Shown in pieces: positions 60,878 to 64,000 of a stretch of 64,000 nucleotides of DNA. The stretch spans positions 17,459 to 81,458 of the forward strand of contig NZ_CANMIO010000021.1 in NCBI RefSeq assembly GCF_947497935.1. The letters are read 5' to 3'. The stretch is from an uncultured Shewanella sp. GTDB taxonomy: Bacteria > Pseudomonadota > Gammaproteobacteria > Enterobacterales > Shewanellaceae. The notes under the pieces are model-generated. The model was not told where the DNA came from. It saw only the letters and a program-made list of their open reading frames with translations, and made no database searches. Made by a program: the position numbers and the translations under genes. Each line of letters begins with the position of its first letter. Position 1 is the stretch's first letter.

Positions 60878-61780
60878 TTAATAGTGCCAAGGGAATGAAG
60901 AGAAATCTTGATCGCGTTTTTCTAAGAACGCATCACGCCCCTCGCGAGCTTCTTCAGTGCCGTAAGCTAAACGAGTTGCTTCGCCTGCGAACAACTGCTG
61001 ACCGACTAGGCCATCATCTGGTAAGTTAAAACCATACTTCAACATACGCATTGCGGTTGGCGACTTAGAGTTAATCTCTTTAGCCCACTTCAGTGCTTCA
61101 ACTTCTAACTCTTGATGCGGTATTGCGCGGTTAACCATACCCATATCAAATGCTTCTTCGGCTGTGTAGTTAAAGCCCAAGAAGAAGATTTCACGGGCAC
61201 GTTTCTGACCAATCATCTTAGCCAGATAAGCGCTGCCGTAGCCAGAGTCAAAGCTACCTACATCGGGGTCGGTTTGCTTAAATACCGCGTGCTCTTTTGA
61301 CGCAAGGGTTAAGTCACATACCACATGCAAGCTATGGCCACCGCCAACAGCCCAACCAGGGACTACAGCGATAACCACTTTAGGCATAAAGCGGATCAAG
61401 CGCTGTACTTCTAAAATGTGTAAGCGTCCCATACGAGCAACATCAGGCGTGCCTTCTTCAGCACCTTCATACTTGTAACCATCTTTACCGCGAATACGCT
61501 GATCGCCGCCAGCACTGAAAGACCATTGCCCTTTTGCTGATGGGCCATTACCTGTTAATAGCACGCAACCTACATCAGACCACTGACGAGCATGGTCTAA
61601 AGCGATATAGAGTTCATCAACAGTCTTAGGGCGAAATGAATTTAAACAATCAGGACGATTAATGGCGATACGTACAGTGCCCTGATCTTTGGCTCTGTGG
61701 TAGGTAACATCTTCGAAATCAAATCCTGGAACCACATCCCACAATTCTGGGTCAAAAATGTCAGATACTTGTTGTGTCAT
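60878..61780 (-). CDS. menB: 1,4-dihydroxy-2-naphthoyl-CoA synthase
   Basis: Crotonase-fold enzyme closing the naphthoquinone ring in menaquinone synthesis, needed for anaerobic respiration. I start at ATG 61780 (MTQQVSDIFDPELWDVV), 300 residues; the frame extends 11 codons upstream without support. Diagnostic segments: FSAGGDQRIRGKDGY, GWAVGGGHSLHVVCDLTLAS, TDPDVGSFDSGYGSAYLA and the C-terminal TEEAREGRDAFLEKR. It is separate from the other men genes, none of which are in the window. Confidence 0.96.
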   Translation of the reverse strand: MTQQVSDIFDPELWDVVPGFDFEDVTYHRAKDQGTVRIAINRPDCLNSFRPKTVDELYIALDHARQWSDVGCVLLTGNGPSAKGQWSFSAGGDQRIRGKDGYKYEGAEEGTPDVARMGRLHILEVQRLIRFMPKVVIAVVPGWAVGGGHSLHVVCDLTLASKEHAVFKQTDPDVGSFDSGYGSAYLAKMIGQKRAREIFFLGFNYTAEEAFDMGMVNRAIPHQELEVEALKWAKEINSKSPTAMRMLKYGFNLPDDGLVGQQLFAGEATRLAYGTEEAREGRDAFLEKRDQDFSSFPWHY

Positions 61781-61932
61781 GAGCCTATAGCCTCTTATGT
61801 CGCTGAAATACAATATTAGCTAAAGGCTAGGCTTAATCAGATCTCAGGTCAATCTAGTTTATGTGGTAACTGAGATCTGTTTCATTATCTATTTCAGTCA
61901 CTATATCTATTTAAGCTTAAGCAACTGTGTGG

Positions 61933-62286
61933 CTAGTTAAGTTTATCGCAGATGTAGGTTTGATTCTCTTTGCTAAATGCTGAGTGGCTGTTTGCTCCAC
62001 TGCCACAGAACTCATCTTTAAAGCCGTCGAGTTTAGCCTGCGACTGAGTTATGAGCTTCAGTGCTTGCTGCTCCGTTGTTGAAAGGCGGTCGGCAATATC
62101 CGTTTTTAATAAATCAACCTTATCGTCAATACGTTGGATTTTCGTGCCTGTCATGCTGTCTAGCTTATCTTCAGCTTGCTGGTAGATCCCTTGAACTTCT
62201 GCTATCGGCTCATCTAAGGTATCTGTTTCGGTATAAAGGTAGTAGAGAGTGCCAGCAATTATTGCCAATATGATCCAGCCCTTCAT
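61933..62286 (-). CDS. hypothetical membrane-anchored protein
   Basis: 117 residues. An N-terminal hydrophobic segment (GWIILAIIAGTLYYLYTE) anchors or exports it. The middle (residues 30-85) is a charged, heptad-like helix (AEDKLDSMTGTKIQRIDDKV...), and the C-terminus carries two Cys (EFCGSG, YICDKLN) that could form a disulfide in the periplasm. I do not recognise a family. AGGAC lies before the ATG. It is divergent from ccoG with 88 bases between. Confidence 0.72.
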   Translation of the reverse strand: MKGWIILAIIAGTLYYLYTETDTLDEPIAEVQGIYQQAEDKLDSMTGTKIQRIDDKVDLLKTDIADRLSTTEQQALKLITQSQAKLDGFKDEFCGSGANSHSAFSKENQTYICDKLN

Positions 62287-62374
62287 ATTTTAGTCCTATG
62301 TAGGTGAATAACTTGTAGTATAAGCGTTATAATAAGCTAGTTTTCTTGCAATATTAAAGCTGTAAGGCTGCAAA

Positions 62375-63796
62375 ATGAGCGCAGAACAAAATAAAAAAGA
62401 CTTCTCTAAAACAGAAAGAATCAAAATTCACCAACCCGATGCGACTAAAGCTGACCGCTTTAATCCGCGTAATCGTATCTATGTGAGAGCTGTAGAAGGG
62501 CTATGGACCACGCTGCGTCGCCGTTTAGGTTGGGTGGCAATGCTGTTCTTTTTAATCTTACCTTGGATCCCTTGGGGTGACCGTCAAGCCGTTTGGTTTA
62601 ATCTTGCAGAGCAAAAATTTCATGTCTTTGGCTTAACGATATGGCCACAGGATTTTACTTTGTTAGCTGCATTATTAATGATAGCGGCGTTTGGGTTGTT
62701 TTTCATAACCACATATTTAGGCAGAGTATGGTGCGGCTATACCTGTCCGCAAACAGTTTGGACTTTTATCTTTATTTGGTTTGAAGAAAAGTTAGAAGGT
62801 TCGCGCAATAAACGGATTAAGCTTGATCAAATGCCATGGAGCTTCAACAAACTATGGCGAAAAACGGCTAAACACGCATCCTGGTTGCTAATCTCTTTGC
62901 TTACTGCAATGACATTTGTTTCCTACTTTGTACCAACGAGTGAAGTATATATAGAGGTATTCACCTTAAATGCGAGTGGATCGATTTACTTCTGGGTTAT
63001 CTTCTTCACTTTTGCAACCTATGGTAATGCTGGTTGGATGCGCGAGATCATGTGTCTGCATATGTGTCCTTATGCTCGTTTCCAGTCTGCGATGTTTGAT
63101 AAGAACACCTATATCGTTGGTTATGATGCCAAGCGTGGTGAAGCGCGTGGGCCAAGGTCGAGAAAGGCTGATCCTAAAGCAATGGGGCTCGGTGACTGTA
63201 TCGATTGTGATCTCTGTGTGCAGGTGTGCCCAACAGGGATCGATATTCGTAACGGTTTACAGTACGAATGTATTAACTGTGGTGCTTGTATTGATGCCTG
63301 CGATACCACAATGGAACGGATGGGCTATGAAAAAGGCCTCATTAGTTATACTACAGAGAATAAGTTGGAAGGTATAAAAGAGAAAGTGCTTAGACCTAAG
63401 CTAGTTGGCTACGGCGTAGTGCTCTCGGTAATGATTCTAGTTTTTATCTATGCAACGGCAACGATTGCGCCAATTCGTATAGATGTTATTCGAGATAGAA
63501 ACCAACTGTTCAGAGAAACTGATGACGGTTTGATTGAGAATACCTTTACTCTGAAGATCCTCAATAAGACTGAGAGTCGCCACCTTTATAAGATGAGTGT
63601 CGAGGGGTTAGCTAATTATGATTGGATTGGACCTCAAGAAGTGAATATAGAAGGTGGAGAGGTATTAACTCTGCCAATCAGTGTCGCTGTTGACCCTGTT
63701 GACCTATCAAGGGCGATGACTCATATCAACTTTATAGTGGTTACGGATGACGGTGAGATAGAAGCAAAGCAAGAATCACGCTTCTTCGGTAACTAA
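62375..63796 (+). CDS. ccoG: cytochrome c oxidase accessory protein CcoG (RdxA/FixG)
   Basis: Membrane Fe-S protein that acts as a copper reductase in the assembly of cbb3-type oxidase. 473 residues. About five transmembrane helices occur between residues 35 and 350, with CGYTCPQTVW after the second. Two ferredoxin-type 4Fe-4S motifs near residues 270-310 are CIDCDLCVQVCP and CINCGACIDACD. A C-terminal Ig-like IG_FixG domain follows. The ccoNOPQ genes are not in the window. It is closed by a terminator at 63822. Confidence 0.95.
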   Translation: MSAEQNKKDFSKTERIKIHQPDATKADRFNPRNRIYVRAVEGLWTTLRRRLGWVAMLFFLILPWIPWGDRQAVWFNLAEQKFHVFGLTIWPQDFTLLAALLMIAAFGLFFITTYLGRVWCGYTCPQTVWTFIFIWFEEKLEGSRNKRIKLDQMPWSFNKLWRKTAKHASWLLISLLTAMTFVSYFVPTSEVYIEVFTLNASGSIYFWVIFFTFATYGNAGWMREIMCLHMCPYARFQSAMFDKNTYIVGYDAKRGEARGPRSRKADPKAMGLGDCIDCDLCVQVCPTGIDIRNGLQYECINCGACIDACDTTMERMGYEKGLISYTTENKLEGIKEKVLRPKLVGYGVVLSVMILVFIYATATIAPIRIDVIRDRNQLFRETDDGLIENTFTLKILNKTESRHLYKMSVEGLANYDWIGPQEVNIEGGEVLTLPISVAVDPVDLSRAMTHINFIVVTDDGEIEAKQESRFFGN

Positions 63797-63818
63797 CATA
63801 AAGGGATAAAACATATAA

Positions 63819-63844
63819 AAACGGGGCTTATAGCCCCTTTTTTG
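63819..63844 (+). terminator. ccoG intrinsic terminator
   Basis: GGGGCT / AGCCCC stem with TAT-type loop, preceded by A4 and followed by T6. Confidence 0.85.
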
Positions 63845-63877
63845 TACGTATCGTTTGATAAGTACACGCTTGATTCG

Positions 63878-63945
63878 ATTTTTACATTTTTATTAAGAAA
63901 GCCCCTTGCGCTTGCCCAATAACTCCCTATAATGCGCATCCACTG
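63878..63945 (+). promoter_or_regulatory. rRNA operon P1 promoter at the right edge
   Basis: TTGCGC (63906-63911), 16-base spacer, TATAAT (63928-63933), then the GC-rich discriminator GCGC and the stretch ATCCACTGACACGGCACAG, nearly the same as E. coli rrn P1 downstream sequence. An AT-rich UP element precedes it at 63878-63899. The rrn genes themselves must begin beyond base 64000. Confidence 0.8.
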
Positions 63946-64000
63946 ACACGGCACAGCAGGCCAACTAGACTAATGTTTGAGATTAGAAATAGTCGTAAAC

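Overview
The window looks like the replication-origin region of a Shewanella-type gammaproteobacterium. The evidence is the neighbour order (pepQ-fadBA, glyQS, gyrB-recF-dnaN-dnaA, rpmH-rnpA-yidD-yidC-mnmE, mioC, mnmG-rsmG-parAB, atpIBEFHAGDC, glmU, glmS, menB, ccoG), protein sequences typical of the genus, and dense GATC sites implying Dam/SeqA biology. The species cannot be fixed from sequence alone. Nearly everything is chromosomal core; there is no prophage, transposase or CRISPR array.

Layout: 1-3.3 kb holds a leftward pepQ-yigZ-trkH operon, with trkH cut by the window edge. 3.6-7.0 kb is fadBA. 7.1-9.0 kb carries small genes (GNAT, ybaK, tusA, MOSC). 9.3-12.5 kb is one large exported beta-propeller/amidohydrolase. 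12.9-16.6 kb is tag and glyQS. 16.7-24.0 kb is an HDOD gene and leftward dnaA-dnaN-recF-gyrB. 24.4-28.3 kb is the rightward rpmH to mnmE cluster. 28.3-33.1 kb is an accessory block (two hypotheticals, a pilin-like gene, a LysE exporter, a nucleoside hydrolase) between mnmE and mioC. 33.5-34.0 kb is the best oriC candidate. 34.0-45.7 kb is mnmG, rsmG, parAB and the complete F1Fo ATP synthase operon. 46-54.6 kb has a DsrE-like gene, glmU, a TonB receptor, a DeoR regulator, glmS and guaC. 55.3-58.8 kb is pstSCAB with a Pho box. 59-64 kb has a cation antiporter, a DUF2061 gene under a Fur box, menB, a hypothetical, ccoG and, at the right edge, what looks like an rRNA P1 promoter whose operon lies outside.

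How it fits together: the origin, its initiator (dnaA), clamp (dnaN), recF, gyrase B and the ParAB segregation proteins are all here. I also see five parS-like 16-mers at 8.1, 11.3, 12.6, 20.3 and 29.3 kb, i.e. the ParB loading zone lies on the dnaA side of the origin. Three intergenic regions (dnaA-rpmH, downstream of mnmE, mioC-mnmG) are strongly enriched in GATC and carry DnaA-box-like 9-mers. Gene orientation flips at dnaA/rpmH while the strongest DnaA-box array is at mioC-mnmG. No wholly novel system is evident. The most informative unexplained signals are the parS distribution, the GATC island after mnmE, a terminator-like hairpin immediately downstream of a putative guaC promoter, a long inverted interspersed repeat, and a perfect 17-bp hairpin between dnaN and recF.
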